A DNA stretch of 64,000 nt from Synaphobranchus kaupii (GCA_029718625.1 CM056376.1:88616333-88680332); one strand, 5' to 3'. Shown: positions 45,320-58,009, numbered from the stretch's first letter. A program made the numbers and translations. The notes: generated from the letters alone by a model not told the origin.

Positions 45320-46285
45320 TTGTATACATATATCCAAAGCATTGAGTAATATGGAGCTGCTTTGTATCTGATGCATACTGTATGTCCAATGCATTCAGTC
45401 AAATGGAAGTGTTTGGTATCCCATAAATACTGTGTATCCAAAGCATTCAGTAAAATGGAAGTACTCTGTATCCAATGCTTTTAATTCAAAGCATTCAGCA
45501 ACATGTTAGTGTTTGGTATCCTATACATATATCCAAAGCATTCCGTAACATGGTAGTGTTTGGTATCCAATACATATATCCAAAGCATTCCGTAACATGG
45601 TAGTGTTTGGTATCCGATACATATATCCAAAGCATTCAGTAACATGGTAGTGTTTGGTATCCGATACATATATCCAAAGCATTCCGTAACATGGTAGTGT
45701 TTGGTATCCCATATCCAAAGCATTCAGTAACATGGTAGTGTTTGGTATCCCATATCCAAAGCATTCAGTAACATGGTAGTGTTTGGTATCCAATACATAT
45801 ATCCAAAGCATTCCGTAACATGGTAGTGTTTGGTATCCGATACATATATCCAAAGCATTCCGTAACATGGTAGTGTTTGGTATCCAATACATACTGTATA
45901 TCCAAAGCATTCCATAACATGGTAGTGTTTGGTATCCGATACATATATCCAAAGCATTCCGTAACATGGTAGTGTTTGGTATCCCATATCCAAAGCATTC
46001 AGTAACATGGTAGTGTTTGGTATCCGATACATATATCCAAAGCATTCAGTAACATGGTAGTGTTTGGTATCCGATACATATATCCAAAGCATTCAGTAAC
46101 ATGGTAGTGTTTGATATCCGATACATATATCCAAAGCATTCAGTAACATGGTAGTGTTTGGTATCCGATACATATATCCAAAGCATTCAGTAACATGGTA
46201 GTGTTTGGTATCCCATATCCAAAGCATTCAGTAACATGGTAGTGTTTGGTATCCGATACATATATCCAAAGCATTCAGTAGCATG
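45320..46285. repeat. 47-bp minisatellite with length variants
   Basis: About 20 units of a 47-bp repeat (ATCCGATACATATATCCAAA, GCATTCAGTAACATGGTAGT, GTTTGGT). Shorter 41-bp units lack the CATATA segment, and a longer unit near 45890 has CATACTGTATATCC. The first few copies (45320-45500) are degenerate. The long minus-strand open frames with MLWIYVSDTKHYHV repeats are by-products. Confidence 0.95.
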
Positions 46286-46439
46286 GCTCAGTATTTGGCT
46301 CAGTAGGCTTTAGCTGTGCGAACAGAGCCAGACTGCTTGTAATAACAGGCCAGTGTACCAAGTGTGCAATTACCCGTGATGATGCTTTTATAGCTCCATG
46401 TTAAAAATTCTGCCAAATCCTGGAAATATCAGATAGATG

Positions 46440-46930
46440 ACAAATACCAATACTTTATTGCTTTTTTATTCCTTTCCCCCAATTTGGAGTGGCCGGTCGT
46501 ATGTTTTTCAGCGTTCATTGCTGCAAACTCTGCTATCAATTCAGGAGAGCGCAGGCAAACGTATTCTTCTCTGCTGCATGTGAAGTCAACCACTGCCTCT
46601 TACGACACCACATTTTGGAAATTAGGGATGGGCGCAGGTGGGTGTCTTCCTCCACAGTTTGAATAAGACACTTTATGAGCAGCTTAACAGTCGGGCCTGA
46701 TGGCTCCCGATCGACCAGCACGGATGTAATGCTGTCAACCTGACTGAAACCTTCATATCCCTGGGTGACGCTAGAGCCGACTGTGCGTCAGCCTGCAGGG
46801 CCGCTGGCCACAGTTGGCACTGGCAAGGTCTAGATACGCTACCGGACCATGGTCTGTGCATCCATGCACTAGAACTGTGCCTTAACAGCGTCAACCATCG
46901 AGAAGCCACAAACTTTATTGCTTTGATGGA
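46440..46930 (-). repeat. Diverged copy of the 59-kb SINE family
   Basis: Reverse orientation relative to 59165-59590. Matching blocks in order are CCAATTTGGA, a GCATGTG..GTCA block, GACGCTAGAG versus GTCGCTAGAG, CCACAGT(T/C)GGCACTG, and near the head a GTGC(C/T)TTAAC..CG..GA block. Heavily mutated. Confidence 0.5.
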
Positions 46931-47455
46931 TTTTCTTGCATTCTCCTGAAAATGTGAGCGCCTTTCAGGATGGAAAGATAGTGAAGTGCAGTTGTATGCT
47001 TTTAAATGAGCCCAGTTAATGGCTTCCGTTAATGTCTTCACCACCTTTACATGCAGTATTTTTTTTAAATCCCCTTCCTTTGTCTGCCCAGGACTGTGAA
47101 CATCAGTGGGGTTAGTCAGTACTTTGCTGTTTTCTTGCTTGTCAAAAATGTGCGCCTTTGTTTCTTATAAACCCAGCGACAATGACTACAGAAGGAAGCG
47201 GTTCTTTTGTGTTTTGCGTTCGGCTTTTCAGTGGTTTGAGGCTTATGAGTACAGTCACAGGTAAGTGTGCTGAGCTGAGCAGCAGAGCTCCATCCCCCTG
47301 GGGAAGGCTCAGCATTCCTGGACCCAGGCCTAGTCTGCTCGAGAAGATATATGGCCCCTGCTGTGACCCGTAACTCCTGCTGACCAGCAGGGAGAGCTCC
47401 CAGAGACAAAGGGGTCAGCATCACCCCACCAGGGCTCCAGACACCTGTGAGCCAG
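46931..47455. other. Non-coding DNA
   Basis: Nothing recognised between the SINE relic and the TG repeat. Confidence 0.4.
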
Positions 47456-47565
47456 GTTGTGTGTGTGTGTGTGCGTGTGCGTGTGTGTGTGCGTGCGTGC
47501 GTGTGTGTGTATGTGCGTGCGTGCATGTTTATGTGTGTGTGTTGTGTGCATGTGTGTGTTCGGGT
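47456..47565. repeat. (TG)n/GTGC microsatellite
   Basis: About 110 bp of TG with TGCG interruptions. Confidence 0.95.
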
Positions 47566-47999
47566 GGGTGGAGGGTCGCTTGCACAAGTTATTTGTTACC
47601 CCTGACCCCTATCCCAATCCTGATCCTAGTTCTAAAACCTAACCCTCACTTATTTAAATTAGCCCAGGGCAGCGTGCTGTAGGTCAGTTCACTCTTGCCA
47701 TGAAAAGAGGTCTATTGTTCTCATTCAGCTTAACGTTACATTCCGCCGAGTGAACAATAAATTACATTAGGGCTATGAGTTTACTGAGCGTTAGCTGGGA
47801 TCTGGCTGGGAGTTGATCCCACAGAAGATAAGGCAGACTCACGCATGCTACTGTGCATCTGGTACAACAGGGTTTCAGTTTGTTTCGTTCTTTACACCGC
47901 GCGCGCTAATGTTTTATTCATTGGGTGCATGCCATATAATGCTTGAGAGCGCTCTCCTTATTTAATATGACGCTTTCCTTGGAATCTCCTCCATCGGGG

Positions 48000-48711
48000 A
48001 CAGTGCTTGTGTTTGTTTGGTTTTCGGTCCGCACTGCTCCACCAGTCTTTCCGTTTGTTTGCTGTCTGCATCAGCTATGACTGCTGGCCCTTTACTCTCA
48101 CAACTCAGTTTTGTCAGCTCTCAGAGCGCCAAATACACATTTCTCCTCAAAGCTTTTCCACCCCCTTTCGGTGACAAAGGAGGATATATGGTTTCCAGAG
48201 AATATGACTACGCTTCTGCAACTTTGCAGGCATTTTCCTGTGAGGCAAACCAACATTCCGACCCCGGAAAGAAGAGCACGGGTGAAAGCGAAAGGCAGCG
48301 ACTGAAAAGCCACAGATATACCCTTGACAGGGTCAGGCAACAAATAAAAATAAATAACGCCCCTCTCCCCTGGAGTGAAGGACACCAGCAACTCCACCCT
48401 CTCAACTTTACGGCCCCTGAAAAAGAGAGGCTCGCTCCCACGCGCACACACTCACACTCACACACACACACACGCGCACACACGTTACCCGCCGTTCTCC
48501 TAAATCTCACACAGATTCCCGCACCGCTCTGTCCCGAATCCCAGTGCCTGCTGATGGGAGGGATCGACCGGTGTGCGCCGAAGAACCCTGCGTCTAAAGG
48601 AATACCGCGCTCGTTTTTGCACCTGTGATCTGTACACACCTGGAGCACCTGAATGGATGCCTGCGCCTAGATCCGGAGGAAGCGAGGGCTGAGGAAAGGG
48701 CTGCTGTTGAG
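48000..48711 (+). other. Candidate non-coding first exon and CpG-rich promoter
   Basis: The sequence becomes CpG-richer from about 48100 and ends at an exact consensus donor, GAG|GTGAGT, at 48711/48712. The next convincing acceptor in the same orientation is at 56169, before a signal-peptide exon, so this is the likely 5' UTR exon of that gene. A CA microsatellite (about 48440-48485) lies inside it. An ATG frame of 203 codons (48017-48628) is open but low in motif content and includes the CA repeat. The true start of transcription is not visible: no clear TATA box. Confidence 0.4.
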
Positions 48712-49109
48712 GTGAGTGTGGGATGGACGCTGTAAGGCTACATCACTGGAGAACAGGGTTGTGCACAGCCAAGCTGCCTGTGAATAGCAACTAGTGCTCA
48801 GGCACTGTGTTGCACCATGATTGAGCACAGAGAATGATTGAGCGCAGACAGAGCATAGAGAATTGGGTTTACTCTTTATGTATTGGGGCACGGTGACTGA
48901 AGAACAGCTTCTGAAACTGCTGTGTGCGCACGTTGGTTCTCAGAGCTGTGAGGATTCACTGAAATAGCAGTAAAATCTCCATGTCATTAGAAGCCCACAC
49001 TGCTGTGTATGGAAGCTCTAAAGATTTGTGAATGATTTCAGCCTTAATTTAGCGGGCATATACCAGATTCCACATATGACAACAATTACACCTCTTTAAA
49101 ATAATTATA

Positions 49110-49772
49110 TATCTATTATATATCTATTTAATGAAGCTAACTTTATACTATGAGTATCTTGTGAGTTATGGCCCTTTGAAGTAGCTAGGGGTCGCTCAAA
49201 TTCTGACACTTTTTATTTTGCATTAAATGTTTAAACGCATTAAAAACTTTTTAGCCCTCATAGCTTCATAACTGAAAGTGCTAGCCACATGATTTCTTTA
49301 CTTGTCAATATGAACCTTCAAAGAAAGTAAAAAAAAAAAAAGCATTTTCCAAGATTTCTATGACAAATTCTCAGAAAACAGATTATATGTACCTGCTACC
49401 AAGGCCTGTTTGTATTAGTCCAGGCCACACATTAAACTTGTGCAGTTTTAACATTGATACTATGATATATCCTGTGATATTGGTGGCCAAAGTTGGTTGT
49501 ATAAAAAATTGAGCTGAACGAAACTCAGATTTTGGCTTGAGATTGTGAGGTGTGAACACAACCCTAATATATCTTTGAGCCCTGACAATGTCATGTGGCT
49601 AGCACCTTTAGTTATGAAGCTATGAGGGCTCAAAAATGACTGAAAATATAATGCTAAATAAAAACAGCCAGAATTTGAGCTACCCCTAGGTATTTCAAGG
49701 GGCCATAACTCACAAGATATTCATAGTATAAAGTTAAAATTTTGCATAGCTTCATTAAATAGACTATAGTTA
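49110..49772. mobile_element. Foldback element with long inverted repeats
   Basis: The arms at about 49118-49300 and 49590-49765 are inverted copies of each other. Shared blocks are TATTTAATGAAGCTA, ACTTTATACTATGA.TATCTTG, AGTTATGGCCC, CTAGGGGT and AGCCCTCATAGCTTCATAAC. About 290 bp separate them. No coding capacity. A MITE or foldback transposon; target duplication not resolved. Confidence 0.75.
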
Positions 49773-50305
49773 ATGTAGAAAAAACTGGTGATTCTGAGGG
49801 GGTCAGGTGGGAAGTATTGATTGATTTTATATGGAATTACCCATATATATACAGTTTATATATATTACATGTATTATGTAAGTGCTGATAGGGTCTACAT
49901 AGAAAGTCAAGTGTAGTGCATCTTGTATAAAAGCTTGCTGATGCTACACAACACAGTGGTTCCAAAACTGCATATTTCATATAAACCACTGTTGTACCCA
50001 TGGCGGTTCATTGTCATAAAATAGTGTTGCTGTTTGTTCTTGAATAAGGTAAACAGATTTACCCACTCTGGTAAATGCTTAGAAACAGATAACTTATAGT
50101 AAATGTGGAATGAGAATTATGTTTGTTAAACTTAATCAAAGGGTGTATGCTATTCTTATAGCAGTAGAACCTTATAGAGGTTCTAACCTAGGACCTGATG
50201 CTACTAGTTCCCTGTGTTTTCCTGTCTGTTTGTTATAGTTTATAATAGTATTTAGAATAGAAGTGTAGTATAGCTGATTTACCCACAGCTTACTGTGAAC
50301 TGCAG

Positions 50306-50462
50306 TCAACGTTCATTACTAGGGATAGCTGCTACATTATGGGAAGGATGTGCTTTGTCTTGTCTGTTCTGTAGTGATCTTGATGACGTCTCTGTATGCA
50401 CTTATTGTACGTCGCTTTGGATAAAAGCGTCTGCTAAATGAATGTAATGTAATGTAATGTTA
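50306..50462 (+). repeat. L2-type LINE 3' tail
   Basis: Second copy of the tail seen at 16824-16977, ending in GTCGCTTTGGATAAAAGCG, TCTGCTAAATGAATG and ATGTAATGTAATG. 5'-truncated. Confidence 0.8.
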
Positions 50463-50577
50463 TACTTAAACAGCATTTTAGTCAAAAAACAAAAAACAAA
50501 AATAAATCGGTTTTAATTAAACCTGCCATTACTCAATATATGACACATGCCCCTGGAGGTGGTTTTAAATCTTCTTA

Positions 50578-50929
50578 GACCAAATCTACAGAGGCACTGA
50601 CTCCATGGGGGGTGTCCACATGACCAAATCTACAGAGGCACTGACTCCATGGGGGGTGTCCACATGACCAAATCTACAGAGGCACTGACTCCATGGGGGG
50701 TGTCCACATGACCAAATCTACAGAGGCACTGACTCCATGGGGGGTGTCCACATGACCAAATCTACAGAGGCACTGACTCCATGGGGGGTGTCCACATGAC
50801 CAAATCTACAGAGGCACTGACTCCATGGGGGGTGTCCACATGACCAAATCTACAGAGGCACTGACTCCATGGGGGGTGTCCACATGACCAAATCTACAGA
50901 GGCACTGACTCCATGGGGAGTGTCCACGT
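50578..50929. repeat. 44-bp tandem array, 8 near-identical copies
   Basis: Eight head-to-tail units of exactly 44 bp starting GACCAAATCTACAGAGGCAC. The first seven appear identical; the last has two changes (GGGGAG and ACGT). Unit starts are 50578, 50622, 50666, 50710, 50754, 50798, 50842 and 50886. Confidence 0.97.
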
Positions 50930-51494
50930 GACCAAAGCTCTTGGTTTCCCATCATCAGGAATAATCCAAGGAAACACTGCAGAAGGATGTAGCCTACTGT
51001 AGGACATACAATAGGGCCTGTAGGTCATATCCTGCAGTGGGGCCTGTAGGAATCATTGTTCCTGTCACTTTTCCCTTTCAGTCTGTAAACCTAGTCCAAA
51101 CAGCTGCTTCTCCACCTCTCAGGTTAGTGTTAGTAAAACCCCAGAAGAAACCGTAGTAAGGATGACAATTACTCAAAGCATTAATGACTGCCGTTCAGTG
51201 GTACAGTAAATCAGTGGTCCCATATGCAAAAGGTTTGCAAAAATCACATTATCATACTTGCAAAGTTTTATAAAAATCATATGATTAGTATTATATTATA
51301 TATTTGTGTACAGTTCTTATACAATCTCAATGTTTTTTTGTAGGGAGTATCATGTATGTTAGGGACAATTTTAGTCTGAAATGTATATGCTAGTTCTCTG
51401 CCACATATTTATTTTATGTTATGTATATGACGTGATACATAATGTATATGAAGGTTCTACTGCTATAAGAATAGCATACACCCTTTGATTGGTG

Positions 51495-51592
51495 GTGGTA
51501 GAGGCGAGTTTCACCCTCATCATTGTAAAGCGCTTTGAGTATCTAGAAAGGCGCTATATAAATGCCATGCATTATTATTATTATTATTATAC
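51495..51592 (+). repeat. SINE/LINE tail with (ATT)n end
   Basis: GTAAAGCGCTTTGAGTATCT, then GAAAGGCGCTATATAAATG and an ATT repeat form a widespread fish retroposon 3' tail type, distinct from the L2-like tail. 5' part absent. Confidence 0.65.
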
Positions 51593-54500
51593 TTAATATA
51601 ATCGCTTATGGGATTACACACTTTTGCATGACTATTTACAGTATGGTCAACTAACTCCACAGAAAGAGTTCACATTTGTTTCTCTGCTTGAAGCATAAAA
51701 CAACTGAAATTTGTAACAGGCTGTATTTTCCTTTTGTTGGTAATGTGTGGAAAACAAGCTTGTGTCTCTTAGCTGGGCTCATGTGGCTGTGAGGGTAATG
51801 CTGACAATAGGCTTTTCTGGAGCAGACGCATCAGCATTGCCCTAATTTACACACACCAGTGTAAATCACTGCAGTAATTGTGACAAAGGCGGAGACACAT
51901 ATTTACACTGCCGGCTGGCGCAATTCCAAAAATTTTCACTAGTTTAAAAATGCTCAGCTAGTTTAGAAATCGGTGAGGTAAGCAAATTTCAGTCTCAGTG
52001 GCCGATAGGGTAACTCCAGTAGCTACATGTTAATTTGAAATAGGGTTAAATCCATCGGTTTTGCACGCAGGTGGGTTTGGTTAGCCTGATCCTGTCCCTA
52101 TAGACGTGTTGGGTGGCTTACTCACAGTTAGCGAGTGTAAGGTCCTGCCCTGGTCTGAATGTGTAATATAGTTACAAAGACAGGATGATTGCAGGGCCGG
52201 ATTGCCACATAGGGGGGGGAAACGGTGGAAGAGACAACACCAGTATGCCCTGTAACCTCAGGTAAAATGATTGATGAATTCAGGCTGCATTTAGTTTGAG
52301 GCAAATCCAGGAACTCCTATGTGTGGAAAAGTTGGGGTGGGGTCAGAGTTGTAGTTTGGAAACTCATTTTACTGACTGAGAGCAAAGGCGTGACTGAACA
52401 TACAGCACTTAGTTCTAATTCCTACTTTTGCACACCTGGAAGAAGTGGGAGAGGTGGAAAAAGTGAGAGGGAAATGAGGGTTAGAGGAGTGAGTGGGACA
52501 CACTGAGGTAGAGGGAAGCAGGGCTGCAGTTTGACTCCAGCCCTGTTGAACACCTGTATTAATTGGCTGCAGGTTTGGAAAAATACTCAGGACTATGTTT
52601 TACCCTAGACTGAACACTGAAATTAAATCCCTGCTTTATGCTGTCAATCACAGATCAAGGGAGACACGTGAACCTGTGTTAGAGATATATTTGTCAATAT
52701 AGTAGTCCTGGCTGTTAAAAATAAATAAATAAATAAATAAAAAAGAAAGAAAATAAAAAATTTTGTTTTCCTGATCTTGATTTTTTGTAACAAAATATTG
52801 GAGCAAATACAATGCTAATCATCCTCGTTGACCTGACAATGAGGAAACAACATTTCTTTCCGCGAAAGGTCTAATAAGGTTAAAAGGTGTAATCACATTA
52901 ATAGCAGGAACAAAATCAAATGGTTAATGGTTAAAACCGTTTGGTTAAGCCTGTGTCTCAAGGTAGATTGCGCTAGATTAAATTTTTGTGCTCTTCCTAC
53001 CTACAGAGTTTTAACATCACTTATGTAATACAGTACAAAACTCCAATTAGAAACCTTACCGGTTTAAATTTGTAGAGATATGACATGCTTCAAATCCACA
53101 TAGATATGATAATCACCACCTGCAGGGCACCATGTACTGCTCGCCAGCACTTAGAAATGTACGTTCTTTGAATACACCCGCAGAAAATGTGCCAAATTTT
53201 GCTTTCTGTACAAACCCTTAGTATTTCAAGGACCCCAATAACTTCAAGCTGACAGCGGGTCCTGCACCCAGCTACTTATAATTTTAAGCATAATCGGCTC
53301 CAGGCCAGCATTGCTCCAGCATTATTGAAACAAAATAATAAAGCACTGTAAATATTATTTTTTGAAGCAGCTTGACAGTAAAATGTAATTGCAAATAAAT
53401 GTTCAATGACAGCTTTAAACATACATTACAGCATATAATAACATCTCTTCCCCACCAGACATAAAGAAAATCAGAGCTGGATCTGAACCAAATGCCAACA
53501 TCATCCAGGACATCCCAATCTGGCCATTTTAATAGGACAAGCTGTATTCGTGTCATCATAAGTGAAAGATTCACATTATGCGCTAAAGTAAACATGTTCA
53601 CATTTGGCAGACTCTCTTGGCAAATTAAACATCATTGTTACATTTCATAAAATATACAGGCAAAACTAAGTTGAGTTATATTGCTGTATATTAATATTGT
53701 TATAATCAATTTTGTTGTTGCTATTAAAGTGCGTGTTATTTAATTTCTGTAAACATGCCACGCAAATATGTTGCCCCTGTAAGAGGAAGTCAGACAGGAA
53801 GAGGAGAGAGAGTGGGAGCAGTGGGAGGGGGCGGTAATAGGTGCCAAGCTGTAAGTTGGAGCGACCGGATAAAGGTTGGTGCTTTGGGTCAGATCTTTTA
53901 TCACTATTCCAAGATTCCACAGCTTTTTTCCCCCAACTGGGAGGAGTTCAGGAAGCATGGGAATGCCCTTGACATTCATGGACAATTTGATCTTGTCTTT
54001 CGCTGCTCCGCTGTACTGTTCGGAATGTTAGCATTACCCAACCTCCGACCCCTGCTCTCCAAAAACTGTTTTTCTTTGGTTTTGAGCGCAACAGCATGTC
54101 GTGGTAACGTCTGCTTGTGTACAGCAAACAGTTATGACTGAGTGATAACAAGCCCACCAAACAGCAATTCTCTGCACTCCACTAGTCTTGAAGCTTTTAA
54201 TGGTCTCAGTGGGTCAGGAAGCTCCGGTACATTGGGCAGAAAGAATAGGTCATGACCAGGCTGATGTGAAGAACGGTTGCATGAACTGCTGTCAACGTGG
54301 ACTCAAGGCCTGAGTCCTATTTTAATTAATTTAAAAGAAACTATGTAATACCATGAATTACTATTCATTCACTGTTCATATCCTCTCAATGAATCGATGG
54401 ATGCATCAACTAATGCAAAGGTGGATAGTGGTAAAAACGGCTTTTTAAAATGCTCAGCCTCAATAGCAGCATAGGAAGAAGCACGCAGCATGGGGGCGTG

Positions 54501-54654
54501 GGCTGTGAGTAACTAGGAGGACAGAGGAATGAAGGACGAGAAAGAGCAGGAGAGGGAAAGAAAAAGTAAGAATGCAGAGAGGTGATTTTGAGGACTGCGG
54601 CGCATGCCACAGTTTATACAGAGGAACATGAGGCAGCTTGTCTGCTTTTGAGAA

Positions 54655-54703
54655 TGAAAGAGAGAGAGAGAGATAGACAGACAGAGAGAGAGAGAGAGAG
54701 AGC
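54655..54703. repeat. (AG)n microsatellite
   Basis: AG dinucleotides with AGAC interruptions. Confidence 0.9.
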
Positions 54704-56169
54704 GGCAGTAGAAACCAGCAGCTGTCAAGAGTGCGTGGAGCTGAAAGTGTAGGGACTACTCTGTGGGCTCCAGATACGTCAACAGTTCTCTCTGTTCAAA
54801 GGAAATTAACTGCAGAAATCATGGCGCCGGTGTGGAAAAGTGGTCAATCTGCAGGACTTGAGGGCGCAGGGGGGCAGTAGGTATACCTGCAGGTTTTCCA
54901 CAGGTAGGACATTGCTGTTGTACTTAAGGTGAAAAAGTCGTATTTAAAAAAAAAAAAGTCGTATTTAATCTCTGTACATTTTTTGTAGATAAGGTAGCTT
55001 TGTAAGTAAATACTGCAACTCAAATTATTGGAATTCAAATGCCTAATGACTTAAATATTTAGATTTGTATCTTTAAAAGAGCTACTTCTCACATTACATT
55101 GTCATTATGTGGTCATTCCTCGAGCACCGATGGGGTCCACTGGTAGTGCCTGGGACAGGACACTGAAGCAGGGGTTGAAGGTTTACAGATGGTTCTCATT
55201 TACACAAGCAAGCAGCTGTCTGTGGTGTTGCACAGGAACGACGTCCGATCCTGGTTAAAAGACGCGGCCTGCTAGGCCGTCTGCATTCTCAACCCCTCTC
55301 AGGTTCCCTCTGACTATGTGCTGTCCTCAAAGGCTTTCCTCGGACTGCTACTCCATCTGAAGTTACCAGTTACCAGGCGATCCTCTGTGAGCAGCCTGCT
55401 CAGGGCTACAGTCTCTCCCTGGTGGACTCACGCAGTTTTTTATTACACAGTTATCCCCCACGTCCAGGCTTGTATTTGAACATTACCACGTGTAATAATC
55501 CCTAAATTAAATGCAGGATCATCTCGCTCCTCCTGCAAATATGAACAAGGCTTGAATCTTGAATTCTAGCATTGTATGTTAAGATCAAATAGGATTTCAT
55601 TGCCCAGAATTCAAGACGCGGTCACGTTTCCATATGGATAAATATTTGCATCGGTCCAGGATTGCTGTGTCAATTTATAATATTTTACCTTTTACCACTA
55701 AGTTACAATTCCGCTTCCTTAGTTGATACTCTGTGCTGTATTCCACTTATGGTATTGTTTTTGTGACGTGTACGATGTAAGCGGATATTTGGAGGAGACC
55801 CCGTGCAGCTCCTCCGTTTAACAGTGGAGCCCGATACCGGGCCTCAATCTTTCACAAATCCGTTGCACCACTCCAGCTGTGTCAAAGCTGCACACTGGGT
55901 AGAAGGTTTTTATAGTCTGTCGGCAAGATGGGAAGCCCTTCCCTCTCTTCCCATCACAAGTCCAGAGAGCAGGTAGGGAGTAGCACATGGTACCTACGAA
56001 TAACAAGAATAATAATAATTAGCATAACCATAATATTAAAACCCAGGTAAAAAGAAACTAATTTAACAGGTAAGTAAATATACAGTGCTGCATAAAAAAG
56101 ATATGCTGATGAAATACTTAATATGCCGTACAGTAGCATTGTGATATTTATCTTTCCTTTCTCTTACAG

Positions 56170-56356
56170 ATAACTGGGGGTGAAATAGATTTTGGGTGCA
56201 CATATCAGAGAGGAACTCTGACAGAAGATAAGAGCCCTGGAGAGGACCTGGAAAAGAAGATAAGAGAAGGAGAAGAGAGTATGGATTACTCCTGTGTGTG
56301 GGTCTTCATCCTGTCCGTGTCTCTGTCTGGCAGCGCGGTCACAGCGCAGGCCGAAG
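56170..56356 (+). CDS. Signal-peptide exon of a secreted/membrane protein
   Basis: A strong acceptor (CTTTCCTTTCTCTTACAG, ending 56169) is followed by 111 bp of 5' UTR, an ATG at 56281 in a good context (AGT ATG G), 25 codons, and a donor AAG|GTACGC at 56356/56357 in phase 1. The peptide MDYSCVWVFILSVSLSGSAV continues TAQAE. A hydrophobic core of about 10 residues is followed by small residues suitable for signal-peptidase cleavage near A-Q-A. The protein is therefore routed to the secretory pathway. A short signal exon ending in phase 1 is common in genes whose next exon starts an immunoglobulin, EGF or similar module. No later exon was found in the remaining 7.6 kb, so the gene cannot be named. 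Confidence 0.65.
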
Positions 56357-58001
56357 GTACGCGCTCTTCCTCTGTCCCGCTCATTCGCTAATCTGTCGTC
56401 CGCAAACAACAGCCAAGGTTATTAGATGAAAGGCGTAATGATTACACGTAGGCTATTGTCAGTGTTTATCCAAATGTCCGCATAGTCGTCTGAAATTTGA
56501 AACTCGGATAATTCTATTGAATAACGAGTATTTAATTAATTTCCATAAAATTCTTATTCTGAGAATTATGGACGTGGACATGTGTGGTGTTATGGTTCGG
56601 AAACTGGGCTACTTGCGATGTTGGTGATCCCTGATGAGGCCTTTTTTTCCCTTCTGGATAAGTGCATCATCTAAATGCCTAAAATGTGAAAACGTTAAAG
56701 GGCTCATAACTGAGGGGTTGCCGGTTTAATTCCTAGCTGGGATGCTGCCGTTGTATTCTTGAGCGAGGTACGCCCGAATTGCTTCAGTAAAATATGGAGC
56801 TGTATAAATGGATTGTACATAGAACTGTAATCCGTGTACGTTGCTCGGGGTAGGACTGTCTACTAAATGGCAAAAATGTCATGTAATGGATGTTTTTGCC
56901 TCCAGAATACAAGAAGGTGATATCAGACAAATAGACCTATCTGAGGTTGACTAATCCTGGTGAGCGACGCTACGCTGACGCTCCTGCCGGTAACATTTAT
57001 GTTTCCTCGTCTGCTAAGCTACATCATCGTGGCACATTGTGGAATCGGTTGCGTAAACAGGGAGAACGCAAACCGTGAGACACAGTGCTAAAATTTATGG
57101 GCAGAACAATCCAGGAGTGTCCGAATGCTCGCTGAGTAGAGATAGCCAGTTTCCTATTATCAGAATATTTGTTATTCGCTTCCCTAATGTGTGTTATTTG
57201 ATCAGCGCTGGTCAACAGTTTTAGTTTGTCTGGAAATAAGTCCACTTAAAATTGTGTAAATACTGGTACTGCTGGAGTCGCCGTTGTCCCTCTGCCACAT
57301 CAGCTGGACGCCTGCCAAATAAGAGATCCGTGGATTTCTGTAAAGCCTCATTAATCTGTGTTGTTTTTGCACCAAAGTGAACTACAGCCTTTGTGCCGTT
57401 GTTTGTTTCACCACATGGCGTCTTAGATTTACACTTCTGCAGTCTGGTGAACAGAACAAGACTCTGTGAGAAATTGCATTTCCAATGCATGTGGGCATCA
57501 CAGGGCTTAAGAATGGTATGCTGGTATTTTCCTATACTAAGTGCTTTCAGAGGTGATCTATAAGTGTAAATTATCTGGCGAAGCTGGAAAACATCCAAAA
57601 AACATTCAAAACATTTTTTTAACCCTCTTCATGCTTCTTCAGATGTCAAGAAATAACAAGAACCATATTGAGGTTGAAGGCGTAGAGATTATAAAAGCAT
57701 GACATCTGAGAGTTAAGCTTTTATCTTTTCCCCTGACCTGGAAACTGCCGTCTTCCAGTATCCCAGCTTCAGAGCTTCCAGGACAAGCCCCTGTGAATTT
57801 GGCCCTTTTGATCGTAAGAAGGGTTTGTCCACAAATAACGCCGGCTGTCTGTGAGGTCAAATCGTGTATCAGCTTGAAACGAGATTCACTTACATAGTGG
57901 CCGTTGATCAAGCTGAATTGAGGAAGTCCACAACGAAACCAGCGGCTATTTTCCATGCAAAATGTACGTGGGCTGCAATACTTTCACTTTTATGTGTCCA
58001 C
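56357..58001 (+). other. Putative intron 2, first part
   Basis: No exon supported. Contains a degraded SINE at about 56695-56890. Confidence 0.4.
56695..56890 (+). repeat. Degraded tRNA-derived SINE
   Basis: Same family as 2915-3166 but in plus orientation. A B-box-like GGTTTAATTCC is followed by TTGAGCGAGGTAC, AATTGCTTCAGTA and a tail ending in CTACTAAATGGCAAAAATG. The A-box half is too decayed to place. Confidence 0.6.
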
Positions 58002-58009
58002 ATGGGGAT

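Larger units (their letters stand above)
48712..56169 (+). other. Putative intron 1 (7.5 kb)
   Basis: Bounded by GTGAGT at 48712 and TTTCTCTTACAG ending at 56169. No exon was detected inside. It holds a foldback element, an L2 tail, a 44-bp array and an ATT-tailed repeat, all listed separately. The 128-codon frame at 53755-54141 has no recognisable motif. Confidence 0.4.

Noticed and set aside
45481..46092. Minus-strand frames up to 174 codons with MLWIYVSDTKHYHV repeats
   Set aside because: By-product of the 47-bp minisatellite; the unit length is not a multiple of three, and frames alternate.
50578..50929. CRISPR-like array of 44-bp repeats
   Set aside because: No spacers; direct tandem repeat.
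53755..54141. 128-codon plus-strand frame
   Set aside because: No recognisable motif, overlapping open frames on the other strand, no start or splice evidence.
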